Origin: Oceanobacter kriegii DSM 6294
GTDB taxonomy: Bacteria > Pseudomonadota > Gammaproteobacteria > Pseudomonadales > Oceanobacteraceae
DNA: 64,000 nucleotides
Direction: 5' to 3'
Assembly: GCF_000422845.1 (NCBI RefSeq)
Contig: NZ_KE383931.1
Span: forward strand, 174,126 to 238,125
In this document: positions 46,072 to 56,744 of the stretch, piece after piece
Layout: each line of letters begins with the position of its first letter
Numbering within the stretch: the first letter of the stretch is position 1
Translations under genes and position numbers: made by a program
Notes under the pieces: generated by a model
What the model was told of the DNA's origin: nothing
What the model saw: the letters and a program-made list of their open reading frames with translations, nothing else
The model's database searches: none

Positions 46072-46974
46072 GTGAACAGAATAACTGCAGGATGCAGCGT
46101 CATCGTGGCGGCAGCATTGATTGCTTTTGTCACCAACCTGCTGTTTTCAGACTCAGAGGCCGCAACGGGCCTCAGTAAAAATCTGCAAGAGCAGCCAGCC
46201 TCTTCAGCGACCAACGTAACCGGCGCGAGACAAGAAGACAGAGCTCAAACGTCTCCGGATGGCGAACACTCACGAAGCACCGCATCCAAACAGTCAGGTT
46301 ACAGCTGGAAAGACGACCCCAACGACATGACCGATGAACTGGCTGAATTAAAACGCCGAGCCCAAGACCAGCAGCAGTACATAGAAGATTTGGTTAACAA
46401 CAGCTTCGGCATAGACGAGATGATCCCGCCGCTGAAAACCCTGGCTCTACTCAAAGTCACCGGTCGTAGTTCGCCCGAGTCCCTTGAACAACTGGTTGAA
46501 GTACTCAATAGAAATCCTGATATCGACTTTACTGAACTGCAAAGAGACATTGTGTTGAACCACAAGAATGACAGCCTGACCGAACAGGACGTTATGGCCA
46601 AAATCAAGGTACTGAAGGATAACCAGGTATTTGAAGACAGCGCTCTCTCTGTTACCAAAATGGCAAAAGCAGCGGCTTTCAATAACTACTCCGATGTACT
46701 GCATAGCATGACGAAAACAGACTCATGGGCGGACATACCGGCCGCATCCAAGGCCGAGTTCGTTAACATGGCAATCGCCGCTTACTCATCCAAATACCAT
46801 CAGAATACAGTAACGCCTGAAGACAAGATCAAATTGTCGTCGATGCTGGACAGGCTTTATCAACTCGGCATCCAAAGTAACAACAGGAGCCTGAGACTGA
46901 TGGATTTAGTCGGGCTGTCTGGCACGGATGTGTACCTCAAGGCATTCGAGCAGCAGCTTGAGGTCGAGGATTAG
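46072..46974 (+). CDS. Exported or membrane-anchored helical protein of unknown function
   Basis: A 300-aa protein with an N-terminal hydrophobic segment (about residues 8-27, CSVIVAAALIAFVTNLLF), then a Ser/Gln/Thr-rich linker and a mainly helical, acidic domain (about 85-300) with many Asp/Glu/Lys residues. I do not recognise a family. The start GTG at 46072 has AGGAC seven bases upstream. It is divergent from the lipoprotein/TonB receptor operon and lies behind a Fur box, suggesting iron control and a possible part in the same process. Confidence 0.65.
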   Translation: MNRITAGCSVIVAAALIAFVTNLLFSDSEAATGLSKNLQEQPASSATNVTGARQEDRAQTSPDGEHSRSTASKQSGYSWKDDPNDMTDELAELKRRAQDQQQYIEDLVNNSFGIDEMIPPLKTLALLKVTGRSSPESLEQLVEVLNRNPDIDFTELQRDIVLNHKNDSLTEQDVMAKIKVLKDNQVFEDSALSVTKMAKAAAFNNYSDVLHSMTKTDSWADIPAASKAEFVNMAIAAYSSKYHQNTVTPEDKIKLSSMLDRLYQLGIQSNNRSLRLMDLVGLSGTDVYLKAFEQQLEVED

Positions 46975-47043
46975 GACCTCTCTGAGGTAATGCCTTCAAA
47001 TGCAAACAGCTATCAGTTGCGTTTGTTTTCAGTCTGTTCCATT

Positions 47044-47087
47044 ATTCGTCTACAGAAACGCAGCGATCTGCTTGCGCGTAGACGAAT
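47044..47087. repeat. Perfect 10-bp inverted repeat before rsxA
   Basis: ATTCGTCTAC (47044-47053) and GTAGACGAAT (47078-47087) pair perfectly, with an inner GCAG/CTGC stem. There is no T-run after it. It could be a terminator-like structure for the upstream gene or an operator for rsx. The rest of the 46975-47277 region holds only the rsx promoter. Confidence 0.5.
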
Positions 47088-47185
47088 GAACGTCATTTGC
47101 TCAAAATCCTGCCCCAACACCCTCTGCTCCAGTTTTTCCGCATAGCGTTATTACCAAAACCAATAAAAACATTGCTCTCTGTTTA

Positions 47186-47215
47186 TTGATGGCAATAACA
47201 GGTTTTTGGGATAAT
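47186..47215 (+). promoter_or_regulatory. Likely promoter of rsxABCDGE
   Basis: TTGATG (47186-47191), an 18-nt spacer and an extended -10 TGGGATAAT (GATAAT at 47210-47215) point to transcription starting near 47222, about 55 nt before rsxA. Confidence 0.55.
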
Positions 47216-47277
47216 GCGCCACCCTGATTTCCTGGCTGGCTGTTTTTTAACCAGCAGCCACTCACCCGGAGCACCGA

Positions 47278-47859
47278 ATGACCGAGTATCTGCTGATTCT
47301 GGTTAGCACAATATTGGTGAACAACTTTGTACTGGTTCAGTTCCTCGGCCTGTGCCCATTCATGGGCGTTTCCAACAAGCTGGAAACCGCCATCGGCATG
47401 GGCGCAGCAACCACCTTCGTACTGACACTGGCGTCCCTGTGTAGCTACATCGTTTACAACTACCTGCTGCTACCGCTGGACCTTGTGTACCTGAAAACCA
47501 TCAGCTTCATCATGGTGATTGCGGTGGTTGTTGGCTTTACCGAATTGGCTATTCGGAAAACCAGCCCACTTCTGTACCGGGTTTTGGGTATATTCCTGCC
47601 ATTGATTACCACCAACTGTGCGGTGCTGGGCGTTGCCCTGCTGAACATCAAACGCGACAACAGCTTGGTGGACTCAATTCTTTATGGCTTTGGCGCAGCC
47701 GTTGGTTTTTCTCTGGTAATGGTGCTGTTCGCCGCTATGCGTGAGCGCATTGCCGTCGCCGACGTACCGACGCCATTCAAGGGTTCCGCCATTGCCATGG
47801 TAACGGCGGGCCTGATGTCACTGGCATTCATGGGCTTCACCGGCCTGGTGAGCATCTGA
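47278..47859 (+). CDS. rsxA: Electron transport complex subunit RsxA/RnfA
   Basis: A 193-aa integral membrane protein with six predicted helices. It is one of the two homologous membrane subunits that hold the buried 2Fe-2S centre of Rnf. It begins [34 protein letters not shown], with the conserved [17 protein letters not shown] stretch that includes a cluster-ligand Cys; the second Cys lies in the [12 protein letters not shown] segment. It is the first gene of the operon rsxABCDGE. The ATG has GGAG eight bases upstream. Confidence 0.97.
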   Translation: MTEYLLILVSTILVNNFVLVQFLGLCPFMGVSNKLETAIGMGAATTFVLTLASLCSYIVYNYLLLPLDLVYLKTISFIMVIAVVVGFTELAIRKTSPLLYRVLGIFLPLITTNCAVLGVALLNIKRDNSLVDSILYGFGAAVGFSLVMVLFAAMRERIAVADVPTPFKGSAIAMVTAGLMSLAFMGFTGLVSI

Positions 47860-47881
47860 TACCGGAAGACGAGGCACACAC

Positions 47882-48526
47882 ATGACCACCATTATTATTG
47901 CTATTGCAGTGCTCGCCGTTCTGGCGCTGATTTTCGGCGCGGTACTGGGTTTCGCTGCGGTAAAATTCAAGGTTGAAGGCAACCCCATCGTTGACCAGAT
48001 CAACGACCTGCTGCCACAAACCCAATGCGGCCAGTGCAGCTACCCTGGCTGTAAACCCTACGCCGAAGCCATTGCCAGCGGCGAAAAAATCAACAAATGC
48101 CCGCCGGGCGGTGAAGGCACTATTCAGGCACTGGCCGACTTGCTGGGTGTTGAACCTGAACCGCTGGACGCCGAGCACGGTGCCGAAGCGGCAGGCCCGA
48201 GAGTGGCGGTTATTCGCGAAGACGAATGCATTGGTTGCACCAAGTGCATCCAGGCGTGCCCGGTTGATGCCATTATTGGCGCCGCCAAGCAGATGCACAC
48301 CGTGGTTGCGGACGAATGCACCGGTTGCGACCTGTGTGTCGAGCCATGCCCGGTAGACTGCATTGACATGGTGGCCATCGAACACAACACCAACACCTGG
48401 TACTGGGAAGCCCCAACGTCCGGCGTCGAGCTGATTGCTACCGACCGCAAGCCAGGCGTTGCTGCCGTTAGCAACGACGAAACCACCAACGATACTGACG
48501 ATTCGAACAAGGACCAGGCCGCATGA
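47882..48526 (+). CDS. rsxB: Electron transport complex subunit RsxB/RnfB
   Basis: A 214-aa iron-sulfur protein with an N-terminal membrane helix (about residues 3-25). An Fdx-like CGQCSYPGC-type motif binds one 4Fe-4S cluster, and two ferredoxin motifs follow: [16 protein letters not shown] and [16 protein letters not shown]. In the complex it passes electrons between ferredoxin- or NADH-linked subunits and the membrane chain. The C-terminal tail is Asn/Asp/Thr-rich. Its stop overlaps the rsxC start (ATGA). Confidence 0.97.
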   Translation: MTTIIIAIAVLAVLALIFGAVLGFAAVKFKVEGNPIVDQINDLLPQTQCGQCSYPGCKPYAEAIASGEKINKCPPGGEGTIQALADLLGVEPEPLDAEHGAEAAGPRVAVIREDECIGCTKCIQACPVDAIIGAAKQMHTVVADECTGCDLCVEPCPVDCIDMVAIEHNTNTWYWEAPTSGVELIATDRKPGVAAVSNDETTNDTDDSNKDQAA

Positions 48527-51500
48527 CCCATCTGATTCAGCTGCACAGCTTTGATGGGGGTATTCACCCGGCTGAAAACAAGCACCAAAGTACCCAGCGA
48601 CCGATTCAACCGGCGCCTCTGCCAGACCAACTGGTGCTGCCACTGGGCCAGCACATTGGTGCCCCGTCCGATCCGATCGTGAATGTTGGCGACAGCGTTC
48701 TGAAAGGCCAGCTGATTGCTGAGCCAAAAGGCTTCGTCAGTGTTGGCTTGCACGCCCCGACTTCCGGCGTAATCAAGGCCATTGAGCTGCGTCCGGTTCC
48801 CCACGCTTCAGGCTTGCAAGACCTGTGTGTGGTAATTGAGCCCGATGGCAAGGAACAGTGGATTGAACACCAAAGCCTGCTAACCGAGCTTGGCGTGGAC
48901 GACCTCACCGATATTGATCCCGCTAAGGTGGTTGATCGTATTCGCGGTTGTGGCATCGCCGGCATGGGCGGCGCAGGCTTCCCGACGTCCGTCAAACTGA
49001 CCGTCAAGCGCGATGACAATGGCGATACGCCAATCGACACCCTGATTCTTAATGGTGCCGAGTGCGAGCCATACATTACCGCCGACGACATGCTGATGCG
49101 TGAGCGCGCCGAAGAAGTCCTTCGTGGTGCCCAGGTGCTGATGTACCTGCTGAATGCCAAACGCTGCATGATTGGCGTGGAAGACAACAAGCCGGAAGCC
49201 ATTGCCGCACTGAACCGCGCTGCGGAAAGCCTGCACGAAGAACATCACATCGATGTGGTGACCATTCCGACCAAGTACCCCTCTGGCGGTGAGAAACAGC
49301 TGATCCAGATTCTGACCGGCAAGGAAGTCCAGTCCGGTGGTATTCCGGCTCAGCTCGGCATCGTCTGTCAGAACGTTGGTACCGCATCGGCTATTTACCG
49401 CGCGGTGTACCACGGCGAGCCGTTGATCAGCCGCATCACCACAGTGACCGGTGACACCGTGGCCGACAAGGGTAACTGGGAAGTGCTGCTTGGCACCCCG
49501 GTATCGCATTTGCTGGAGCTGTCCGGCTACCGCTCACAGAAGCGCGAACGGGTTGTGATGGGTGGCCCGATGATGGGCTTTGCCCTGCCCCACACCGAAC
49601 TGCCGGTGGTGAAAACCACCAACTGTTTGCTGGCGCCCACTGAAAAAGAAATGCCGCTGAACGACGCCGCCATGGCCTGTATCCGTTGCGGTATGTGCAC
49701 CGAGGCCTGCCCGGCTCAGTTGCTGCCACAGCAACTGTACTGGTTCAGCCGCGCTGAAGAATTCGACAAGGCCGAACAGCACAACCTGTTTGACTGCATT
49801 GAGTGTGGTGCCTGCTCCTACGTATGCCCAAGCCAGATTCCACTGGTGCAGTACTATCGCCACGCCAAGGGTGCCATTCGTGAAGAACGCGCCGCCCAGG
49901 CGAAATCCGAGAAGGCCAAGGAACGCTACGAGCGTCGACTGGCTCGACAGGAACGCGAAATTGCTGAAAAAGAAGCCAAGCGTAAAGCCCGTGCCGAAGC
50001 TGCCGCCAAAGCCGCAGCCGAGAAAAAAGCCGCTGCTGCCGCTGGCAATGCTGCTCCGACCGCGGCCAAACCGGCTGCAGCTACATCCGCAGCACCTGCC
50101 ACCAGTCCAGAACTGGAGAAACTGCAGAAGCAACTGACGGCAACGCAAACTGCCATTGCCAAGACCAAGGAAAAGCTTTCCGAAGCCAAGCAAGCGGTAG
50201 AAGCTGGCGACGAAAGCATGCAAACCAAGGTCGATACCTTCACCGCGGCACTGGAGAAATCCCAGACCAAGATGAAGGCACTGGCAAAAGACATTGCAGC
50301 CGAAAAGAAAGCCCTGAAAGAACAGGCCAGCGCCCCGGCGGCCGATGGCCCGGACAAGGGCGATCCAAACACCCCAGAGCGACTGAAACGCAAGTGGGAA
50401 ACCGCCCAGGCACGCCTGGACACGGCCCTGAAGCGTTTGGAAGAAGCCAAGGCACAAGGCTTGGATACCATCGACGCCCTGCAAACCGGCATCGACAAAC
50501 AGCAAGTGCGTGTTGACGAAGCCAAAGCCGCCTACGAGGCATCTGTTGGCCAGACATCAGCACAGCCATCCGGCAACAGCAGCGCCGATGCTCAACCGCA
50601 ACTGAGTGCTGAAGAAATCGACGCCCTGCAGAAGAAACTGCTGGCTCAGCAAGACAAGCTGGCCAAAATGGAAGAGCGTCTGGCCACTGCCAAAGAGCAA
50701 GGGCTGGATACCGTTGATGCCATCGCCAAGGGCGTTGAAAAGCAGCGCAGCAAGGTGGAAGAACTGCAACAGCAGTTGCCTGCGACTTCTGCCACTCCAG
50801 CTCCGGCTGCTGAGCCAGAAGTAGCAGAAACCCCACAACTGAGCGCCGAGGAAATCGAAGCGCTGCAAAAGAAACTGCTGGCCCAGCAAGACAAGCTGGC
50901 GAAGATGGAAGAACGTCTGGCCACTGCCAAAGAGCAAGGTCTGGACACCGTTGATGCCATCGCAAAAGGCGTCGAAAAAGCACGCGCGAAAGTGGCAGAA
51001 CTGCAACAGCAGTTGCCAGCGTCTGAAGAGACTCCGGCAGCCCCAGCTCCGACAGCTGAGCCAGAAGTAGCACCAGAAGTAGCAGAAGTCCCACAACTAA
51101 GCGCCGAAGAAATCGACGCCCTGCAAAAGAAACTGCTGGCTCAGCAAGATAAGCTGGCCAAAATGGAAGAACGTCTGGCCACTGCCAAAGAGCAAGGTCT
51201 GGACACCGTTGATGCCATCGCCAAAGGCGTTGAAAAGGCTCGTGTGAAAGTGGCAGAACTGCAACAGCAGTTGCCAGAATCTGAAGCGACGCCTGCTCCC
51301 ATTGCTGAAGCCGATACTGCCCCAGCTGCCGAGCCGGAAGAAGCAGAGGTCCCACAACTGAGCGCTGAAGAAATCGACGCCCTGCACAAGAAACTGCTGG
51401 CCCAGCAGGACAAGCTGGCGAAGATGGAAGAACGTCTGGAGATGGCCAAAGAACAAGGCCTCGACACCATTGAAGCCATCAACAAGGGCGTGGTGAAACA

Positions 51501-51606
51501 GCGCGATAAGCTGACCACCATGCAACAACAGCTGGCTGCCGTCGCTCCCGATTTGGCCGCCAGCTTGAACCAGAACCCAGAAACCACCGAAAGCGGAACC
51601 CACTGA
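48523..51606 (+). CDS. rsxC: Electron transport complex subunit RsxC/RnfC with extended repeat tail
   Basis: A 1027-aa protein, longer than the approximately 440-740 aa usual for this subunit. The N-terminal NADH/FMN-type core ([43 protein letters not shown]) is followed by two 4Fe-4S motifs: [12 protein letters not shown] (residue 386 onward) and [12 protein letters not shown] (425 onward). Beyond about residue 450 the sequence is Ala/Lys/Glu/Gln-rich coiled coil. It contains four near-identical units beginning [12 protein letters not shown] (residues 692, 771, 857 and 944) plus one diverged unit. It overlaps rsxB and rsxD by 1-4 nt. Confidence 0.95.
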   Translation: MTHLIQLHSFDGGIHPAENKHQSTQRPIQPAPLPDQLVLPLGQHIGAPSDPIVNVGDSVLKGQLIAEPKGFVSVGLHAPTSGVIKAIELRPVPHASGLQDLCVVIEPDGKEQWIEHQSLLTELGVDDLTDIDPAKVVDRIRGCGIAGMGGAGFPTSVKLTVKRDDNGDTPIDTLILNGAECEPYITADDMLMRERAEEVLRGAQVLMYLLNAKRCMIGVEDNKPEAIAALNRAAESLHEEHHIDVVTIPTKYPSGGEKQLIQILTGKEVQSGGIPAQLGIVCQNVGTASAIYRAVYHGEPLISRITTVTGDTVADKGNWEVLLGTPVSHLLELSGYRSQKRERVVMGGPMMGFALPHTELPVVKTTNCLLAPTEKEMPLNDAAMACIRCGMCTEACPAQLLPQQLYWFSRAEEFDKAEQHNLFDCIECGACSYVCPSQIPLVQYYRHAKGAIREERAAQAKSEKAKERYERRLARQEREIAEKEAKRKARAEAAAKAAAEKKAAAAAGNAAPTAAKPAAATSAAPATSPELEKLQKQLTATQTAIAKTKEKLSEAKQAVEAGDESMQTKVDTFTAALEKSQTKMKALAKDIAAEKKALKEQASAPAADGPDKGDPNTPERLKRKWETAQARLDTALKRLEEAKAQGLDTIDALQTGIDKQQVRVDEAKAAYEASVGQTSAQPSGNSSADAQPQLSAEEIDALQKKLLAQQDKLAKMEERLATAKEQGLDTVDAIAKGVEKQRSKVEELQQQLPATSATPAPAAEPEVAETPQLSAEEIEALQKKLLAQQDKLAKMEERLATAKEQGLDTVDAIAKGVEKARAKVAELQQQLPASEETPAAPAPTAEPEVAPEVAEVPQLSAEEIDALQKKLLAQQDKLAKMEERLATAKEQGLDTVDAIAKGVEKARVKVAELQQQLPESEATPAPIAEADTAPAAEPEEAEVPQLSAEEIDALHKKLLAQQDKLAKMEERLEMAKEQGLDTIEAINKGVVKQRDKLTTMQQQLAAVAPDLAASLNQNPETTESGTH
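50596..51540 (+). repeat. Tandem repeat array inside rsxC
   Basis: Four direct repeats start at 50596, 50833, 51091 and 51352, with periods of 237-261 bp. Each encodes a core of about 60 residues ([19 protein letters not shown] then a Lys/Glu-rich helix, the turn GLDTVDAI, and LQQQLP) joined by Ala/Pro/Glu-rich linkers of variable length. The strong nucleotide similarity suggests recent expansion. Confidence 0.9.
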
Positions 51607-52667
51607 TGGCCTTGCTGACTCTATCGTCCCCTCACGCTCACGGGCGCAACAGTACCAGTAAGGTGATGATGACCGTGACCCTGGCAACCCTGCCAGGGCT
51701 TGCCGTTATGACCTGGCTGTTCGGTTTCGGCACTCTGATCAATACCGTGCTGGCTGCTCTGGTTGCCGTGGCGACCGAAGCCGCCATTCTGAAATTGCGC
51801 AATCGCCCAGTATCGTTTTTTGTTAAAGACAACACCGCGCTGCTGACAGGCGTATTACTGGGTCTGGCACTGCCGCCCCTCGCGCCCTGGTGGATCACCG
51901 TCGTGGCCACCATGTTTGCCATCATTTTTGCCAAGCAACTGTACGGCGGTATTGGCAACAACCCATTCAACCCTGCCATGGTTGGCTACGCCCTGGTGCT
52001 GGTATCTTTCCCGGTACAGATGACCACCAACTGGGCAGCCTCCAGCCAAATGGGCCTGGATGGCGCAGCGCTGAGTCTGGCCAGCTTTGGTGATGCCCTT
52101 AGCACCATTTTTGCCGGTGGTGCAGCGGATGCGTTCACAGGTGCTACCCCTCTGGATGCCTACAAACACCAGATTGCCAGCAAGACCGCCGCCGAAGTAT
52201 TGGCCGAACCCGTCTTCAACGGCTGGCTGAATGGCGGCTGGGAATGGGTCAACCTGGCGTTTCTGGCCGGTGGTTTGTTCCTGATATGGAAGCGCATCAT
52301 CACCTGGCACATTCCGGCATCCATGCTGGGAGCACTGGCGGTTTGCTCGCTGGTACTGGGCTGGGATGAAGACCTTTACACTCCGGTATCGCTGCATTTG
52401 TTGAGCGGCGCGACCATGCTGGGTGCCTTCTTTATTGCAACCGACCCGGTGTCCGCCTCAACCACCAAACTGGGCCGACTGATATACGGTGCTGGCATTG
52501 GTATTTTCCTGTACCTGATCCGTACCTGGGGTGCCTATCCGGATGCCGTGGCCTTTGCCGTCTTGCTGATGAACTTCGCCGCCCCGTTTATTGATGCCTA
52601 CACCCAGCCACGTACCTACGGCCACAAGAAAGCGGCCCGTGGCCTGAAAAAACCGGAGGCCAAATAA
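51606..52667 (+). CDS. rsxD: Electron transport complex subunit RsxD/RnfD
   Basis: A 353-aa membrane protein with about nine helices. It carries a covalently bound FMN in homologues; the attachment motif SGAT is visible in [19 protein letters not shown] (near residue 275). [20 protein letters not shown] is another conserved stretch. The ATG overlaps the rsxC stop (TGATG), and the stop overlaps rsxG. The C-terminal tail is Lys/Ala-rich. Confidence 0.96.
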   Translation: MALLTLSSPHAHGRNSTSKVMMTVTLATLPGLAVMTWLFGFGTLINTVLAALVAVATEAAILKLRNRPVSFFVKDNTALLTGVLLGLALPPLAPWWITVVATMFAIIFAKQLYGGIGNNPFNPAMVGYALVLVSFPVQMTTNWAASSQMGLDGAALSLASFGDALSTIFAGGAADAFTGATPLDAYKHQIASKTAAEVLAEPVFNGWLNGGWEWVNLAFLAGGLFLIWKRIITWHIPASMLGALAVCSLVLGWDEDLYTPVSLHLLSGATMLGAFFIATDPVSASTTKLGRLIYGAGIGIFLYLIRTWGAYPDAVAFAVLLMNFAAPFIDAYTQPRTYGHKKAARGLKKPEAK

Positions 52668-53329
52668 TGAAAGAGCTGTTCGCCTCCATTCGTAAAAACG
52701 CCGTTGGCCTCGGTTTGTTTGCCGTTGTCACCGCCGGTGCCATTGCCGTCGCCCAGGTAGGCACCAAAGAGCGTATTCAGCAGAACATTCGCGCCGCAGA
52801 AGCCCGCGCCTTGAATGAAATCGTGCCCATTGGCAGCTACGACAACAACTTGCTGACCGATGTTACCGCCGTCGATGAACGCTTTAACCAGCAGTTGCTG
52901 GGGCCGTTGAAAGACGACGCCGCCATTCACATTGCTCGCCGCGATGGTGAAATCAGCACACTGATTTTCCCGGTCGTTGCTCCGGACGGCTACACCACCG
53001 TAATCGACATGCTGGTTGGGATTAACGCCGACGGTACCGTCGCCGGTGTGCGAGTGGTTGCCCACCGCGAAACCCCGGGACTAGGCGACAAGGTTGATCT
53101 GAAGAAGTCCGACTGGGTGCTGGAGTTCAACGGCAAATCGCTGTTTGGCCTTGGTGAAGACGAATGGGCCGTTAAAAAAGACGGCGGTGCCTTCGACCAG
53201 TTCACCGGCGCCACCATCACCCCACGCGCCGTTGTTGGCGCGGTCAAACATGCGTTGCAGTTTTTTGAACTGCACAAGGCTCAGCTGTTGAGCCTGCCAG
53301 CCACCGATTCGTCCGAGGAGCAACACTGA
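52667..53329 (+). CDS. rsxG: Electron transport complex subunit RsxG/RnfG
   Basis: A 220-aa protein with one N-terminal helix (about residues 12-33, [18 protein letters not shown]) and a periplasmic FMN domain. The flavinylation motif (S/T)GAT is visible in [34 protein letters not shown] is the family signature. The ATG overlaps the rsxD stop codon. Confidence 0.96.
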   Translation: MKELFASIRKNAVGLGLFAVVTAGAIAVAQVGTKERIQQNIRAAEARALNEIVPIGSYDNNLLTDVTAVDERFNQQLLGPLKDDAAIHIARRDGEISTLIFPVVAPDGYTTVIDMLVGINADGTVAGVRVVAHRETPGLGDKVDLKKSDWVLEFNGKSLFGLGEDEWAVKKDGGAFDQFTGATITPRAVVGAVKHALQFFELHKAQLLSLPATDSSEEQH

Positions 53330-53330
53330 T

Positions 53331-54038
53331 ATGGCCAAATCCCTTCAGGATATTTCCCTCGACGGCTTGTGGAACAACAACCCGGCGCTGGTTCAGCTGT
53401 TGGGCTTGTGCCCGCTGCTGGCCGTAACCGGCTCTGTCGTGAACGCCCTTGGTTTGGGCATGGCGACCATGATGGTATTGATCGGCTCCAATTTCTCGGT
53501 GTCGCTGATTCGTAATCATGTGCCAGATGCCGTGCGCCTGCCGGCCTTCGTTATGATCATTGCTTCGTTCGTAACCGTGGCTGAACTGGTGATGCAAGCC
53601 TTCACCTACGAACTCTATGAAGTATTGGGTATTTTTATTCCGCTGATCGTAACCAACTGCGCCATTCTCGGCCGCGCCGACGCCTTCGCCTGTAAAAACC
53701 CGATTCTGCCTTCGGTGGTTGACGGCTTTATGATGGCCATGGGCTTCACCGTGGTACTGGTGTTGTTGGGCGCCATGCGTGAAATTCTGGGCCAGGGCGT
53801 GCTGTTCTCCGACATGCAACTGCTGTTTGGCCCAATGGCCGCCAACTGGAAGATCGAGTTGTTCAGCAACTACCCGGACTTCCTGTTTGCCATCCTGCCT
53901 CCCGGTGCTTTTGTGGCGATGGGCCTGTTGATTGCCGTGAAAAACGTGATCGACAAACGCATCAAGGATGCTGCCGAAGCTCGTAAGGAACCCGTTGAAG
54001 CCAGCGCTCCGAAACGGGTTCGGGTAACCGGCAACTAA
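53331..54038 (+). CDS. rsxE: Electron transport complex subunit RsxE/RnfE
   Basis: A 235-aa membrane protein with six helices, homologous to RsxA, and the other ligand-provider of the membrane 2Fe-2S centre. It includes [26 protein letters not shown] and [19 protein letters not shown]. It is the last gene of the rsx operon. No nth follows within the window, unlike the E. coli arrangement. Confidence 0.96.
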   Translation: MAKSLQDISLDGLWNNNPALVQLLGLCPLLAVTGSVVNALGLGMATMMVLIGSNFSVSLIRNHVPDAVRLPAFVMIIASFVTVAELVMQAFTYELYEVLGIFIPLIVTNCAILGRADAFACKNPILPSVVDGFMMAMGFTVVLVLLGAMREILGQGVLFSDMQLLFGPMAANWKIELFSNYPDFLFAILPPGAFVAMGLLIAVKNVIDKRIKDAAEARKEPVEASAPKRVRVTGN

Positions 54039-54084
54039 CCTTCTGTTCATTTATACGCGCCTATTGCTGGCAGCACTGCCTCTG

Positions 54085-54116
54085 TTAAAGGAGGCAGCGC
54101 TTAAAGGAGGCAGCGC
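54085..54116. repeat. Tandem 16-bp direct repeat downstream of rsxE
   Basis: TTAAAGGAGGCAGCGC occurs twice in direct tandem. The first unit can also pair with an upstream AGCACTGCCTC to make a hairpin without a T-run. The surrounding gap 54039-54393 holds no gene; a weak TTGGTT-N17-TAAATT before the next gene is a possible promoter. Confidence 0.6.
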
Positions 54117-54393
54117 TCCTGAACTCCCACCCCCTCACCGAGCGAATCGTTTAATACCTCCTTCCCTTGGCAGCAATGCCTGGGTAGAAATGCCCTGCCA
54201 TCCCTGCCAATCCTCTAAAAGACAATTACCTCCAGGGTAACGACTCATAAATAGTCCCTCTGAGCCATGTCAATAAATGTATCAATTGGCGACCAGCGTA
54301 AGCTTTCTTAAAGAAATTCAAGGAACTTCCTCTTGGTTTTGAGAACAGTTTTCATTAAATTACGCATCCCAATAACTCAATGGAATTGAACCG

Positions 54394-55110
54394 ATGCGTT
54401 TTATTACCTTAATTTCCGCTCTGGCACTTACCTTATTGGCAGGCTGCTCCTCCACACCGCCACAAGCTCCAATTGCACTGGACGATCCGTCCCAGTTTTA
54501 CGCATCCGGCAAGGTTGCCATTGTTGTTAACACACCAGAAAAAGCCGATACCTATTTCCCGGGTGCCAACTGCCTGTTGTGTGCCGGTGCTGCTGCCATG
54601 ATGAACTCAAGCCTGACCGATCATACCCAGGCATTGCCCGTCGACGATTTCACCAATCTTCCTCACACCCTGAAAGACGAGCTGACTGCACTGGGTAAAG
54701 ACGTTGTTCTGACAGAAGGCGTGGTACCTTCCAAGCTGAAAAAATACAAATCGGACGTAGCCAACACCGCCCGTCGTGACTTCTCTGGTGTAGCCAGCCA
54801 GTACGGTGCTGATCAGGTATTGGTTGTTGATCTGAGTCTTGTCGGCGTGGTTCGTACGTACGCATCCTATGTACCAACCAGCGACCCAATCCCAACCATT
54901 TCCGGTGCGGCATACATCGTCAACGCTGCCGACCAGAAGCTGGTTTGGTATGCACCAATCCGTATCGCCAAAAATGTTGAAGGCGAATGGGACGAAGCCG
55001 ACCAGGGTTTCCCGGGTGTAACCAATGCCTACTACCAGGCCGTTGAAGAAGCCATGGATACCATCCGTGAGCCAGTATCACAGGCTGTTGTTCAAGTGAG
55101 TGCAGACTGA
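54394..55110 (+). CDS. Lipoprotein of unknown function with CxxC
   Basis: A 238-aa lipoprotein: the lipobox LLAGC puts the lipidated Cys at residue 18. The mature part contains an unusual CxxC, in PGANCLLCAGAAAMM (residues 60 and 63). Alpha/beta-like strands follow, such as DQVLVVDLSLVGVVRTY and SGAAYIVNAADQKLVWYAPI. No family is recognised. It is the first gene of a two-gene operon; its stop overlaps the start of the next lipoprotein gene (TGATG). Confidence 0.8.
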   Translation: MRFITLISALALTLLAGCSSTPPQAPIALDDPSQFYASGKVAIVVNTPEKADTYFPGANCLLCAGAAAMMNSSLTDHTQALPVDDFTNLPHTLKDELTALGKDVVLTEGVVPSKLKKYKSDVANTARRDFSGVASQYGADQVLVVDLSLVGVVRTYASYVPTSDPIPTISGAAYIVNAADQKLVWYAPIRIAKNVEGEWDEADQGFPGVTNAYYQAVEEAMDTIREPVSQAVVQVSAD

Positions 55111-55997
55111 TGGCACTTCGTCAGCTACTGCTGGGCGCTGCCATTGCTGTTATGACGGGTTGCGGAACACAAGCCGTCAAACACGACCCAATGACCAGCA
55201 TTTCATTCCAGGACGACAACCGGGTCTTTGCTGTTTCGCTGAATCCGAATATCAGCAACATCCCGTTTCGCGGCCAGTTGCCGGATTCGGCAGAAGGTCA
55301 GGTAGGCAACATGGCCTATCCAGCCACGGATGCTTACACAGCGCTGCTGTCCCTGGCGGTTCACAGCGCTGCTCAGTCGGGCATCAGTGCGATGGAAGAC
55401 AGTGCTGAACAACGCGCTGCCAATGAGGTGTTGCTGCCCTATCAGGCCGCCATTGCTCAAATCGACACCGCGACCATGTCGCAGTATGTCGGCGAGCACC
55501 TTCAACAAGTGGTTCCTCACCTGGTTGCTGGCAACGATTCCGAACCGTCCACCGGCAGCAATGTGATTGCGGTCGATGCAATGCCCTACTACACCATGTC
55601 TCGCACTGCCGACGCCTTGTTCATCGACAATATCATTGTGTTCGATGCAAACACTGAGCAGGCACGCACCATGAAGGTACGCGTCAAACGCTACCCGGTA
55701 ACGGATATTGGCTCCTGGGAGCAGGACGACTTTGCTGAGTTCCATTTGGCAACCCGCGAACTGCTGGCGGTATCTATTGAAGCCGCCCTGCGTTATGCAT
55801 CTGGCGAATCCAGCGCAGCTCCAAAAATGGCAACGGTCCGTTTCATTGAAAACAGCAGCAAGAAGGTTGAACGAGGACGGGTACTGGCGGAATCCTGCCG
55901 CTACACCATGTTCGAGTCTCTCCGCGGTGAGCTGACCATTGTGCCCAGATTGAAGGTCGATGACGTTTGCGCAACGCAACTGTCGATGTCTTTCTGA
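55110..55997 (+). CDS. Lipoprotein of unknown function, partner of the preceding one
   Basis: A 295-aa lipoprotein, lipobox VMTGC with Cys18. The mature protein has a mixed alpha/beta look, with TYTALLSLAVHSAAQSG-like helices and strands such as ADALFIDNIIVFDANTEQARTMKVRV. Two further Cys near the end (AESCRY and VDDVCAT) could form a disulfide. No family is recognised. Because it overlaps the previous gene, both proteins probably work together in the envelope. Confidence 0.8.
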   Translation: MALRQLLLGAAIAVMTGCGTQAVKHDPMTSISFQDDNRVFAVSLNPNISNIPFRGQLPDSAEGQVGNMAYPATDAYTALLSLAVHSAAQSGISAMEDSAEQRAANEVLLPYQAAIAQIDTATMSQYVGEHLQQVVPHLVAGNDSEPSTGSNVIAVDAMPYYTMSRTADALFIDNIIVFDANTEQARTMKVRVKRYPVTDIGSWEQDDFAEFHLATRELLAVSIEAALRYASGESSAAPKMATVRFIENSSKKVERGRVLAESCRYTMFESLRGELTIVPRLKVDDVCATQLSMSF

Positions 55998-56013
55998 TTC
56001 TGATAAAGACCAA

Positions 56014-56049
56014 CCGAGGCAAAGGTCAGCTCAAACGGCCTTGCCTCGG
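56014..56049. repeat. Hairpin after the lipoprotein operon
   Basis: CCGAGGCAAAGG (56014-56025) pairs with CCTTGCCTCGG (56039-56049), with one bulged base. It lies 17 nt beyond the lipoprotein stop but lacks a T-run, so it may be a weak terminator. The rest of the 55998-56955 gap holds no credible gene; it has a duplicated TTCTTTAAACTA near 56090 and the regulatory sites of the next operon. Confidence 0.5.
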
Positions 56050-56620
56050 TGCTTCAGACCAATCTTTCTACCCACTCTTTTTAAACCACCTTCTTTAAAC
56101 TAGCTTCTTTAAACTACGCGGCCAAAACACGCACCCATAAGCTACTTCCATAGCGTCCCGAGCAACGCGCCAGCAGAATTAAATCCTGCGCCCCTGTCGC
56201 TGCAAAAGAGCGTTAAATCACACGACTGTACTGCTACTTTTGGTAATTCCGCGTCGCACAATTCAAGAGCCACCAGCACATATTCCACACAGACCATTCA
56301 GCTCGCTCTGCGGTTTATTCTTTTGACCAATCTCTCCGCTGATCACCTACTCAGCCATCAGCCCTCTCTCCGAACCGGTTCAGAAAAGAGCAACGAATAC
56401 CTCATAGAACAATCTATATAGAGGCCCGTAGTGCCGCTGAAGGCCTTACCGTATGGGATATTGGGTCGATCAGGCTCATGACAGTGTCTTCGCCTCAAGA
56501 ACAAGTGCCGCCGCCGCACCAACAACCCTCTTCTATAGGCGAGCATCAGCCATACCGATATCCACAACCAGCAGCAACGCTTGCGTCGATACGTTATTGC
56601 GGGCCATTGATACTTTCATT

Positions 56621-56744
56621 TGCACTATTTGTGAACTTGCACACTTTCCGGAAATCCCTGTTTTACAGGGGGTGTTACGTATCGCCCCAATTGTGTGCAC
56701 CCGTTTCGCACAGTTGCGCAGCACATTGCACTAAAAAAATGCAC
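56621..56744. promoter_or_regulatory. Cluster of NtrC-like half sites
   Basis: TGCAC occurs five times: 56621, 56638, 56696, 56727 and 56740. The first is part of TGCAC-TATTT-GTG, close to the NtrC dyad TGCACY-N5-GGTGCA; the others are single or loosely paired. They lie 134-257 nt before the sigma-54-like promoter, a usual enhancer distance. The call is by pattern only. Confidence 0.4.

Noticed and set aside
50240-51355. Long minus-strand frames opposite the rsxC repeats
   Set aside because: They exist because the repeats are GC-biased and lack antisense stops; the plus-strand coding is certain.
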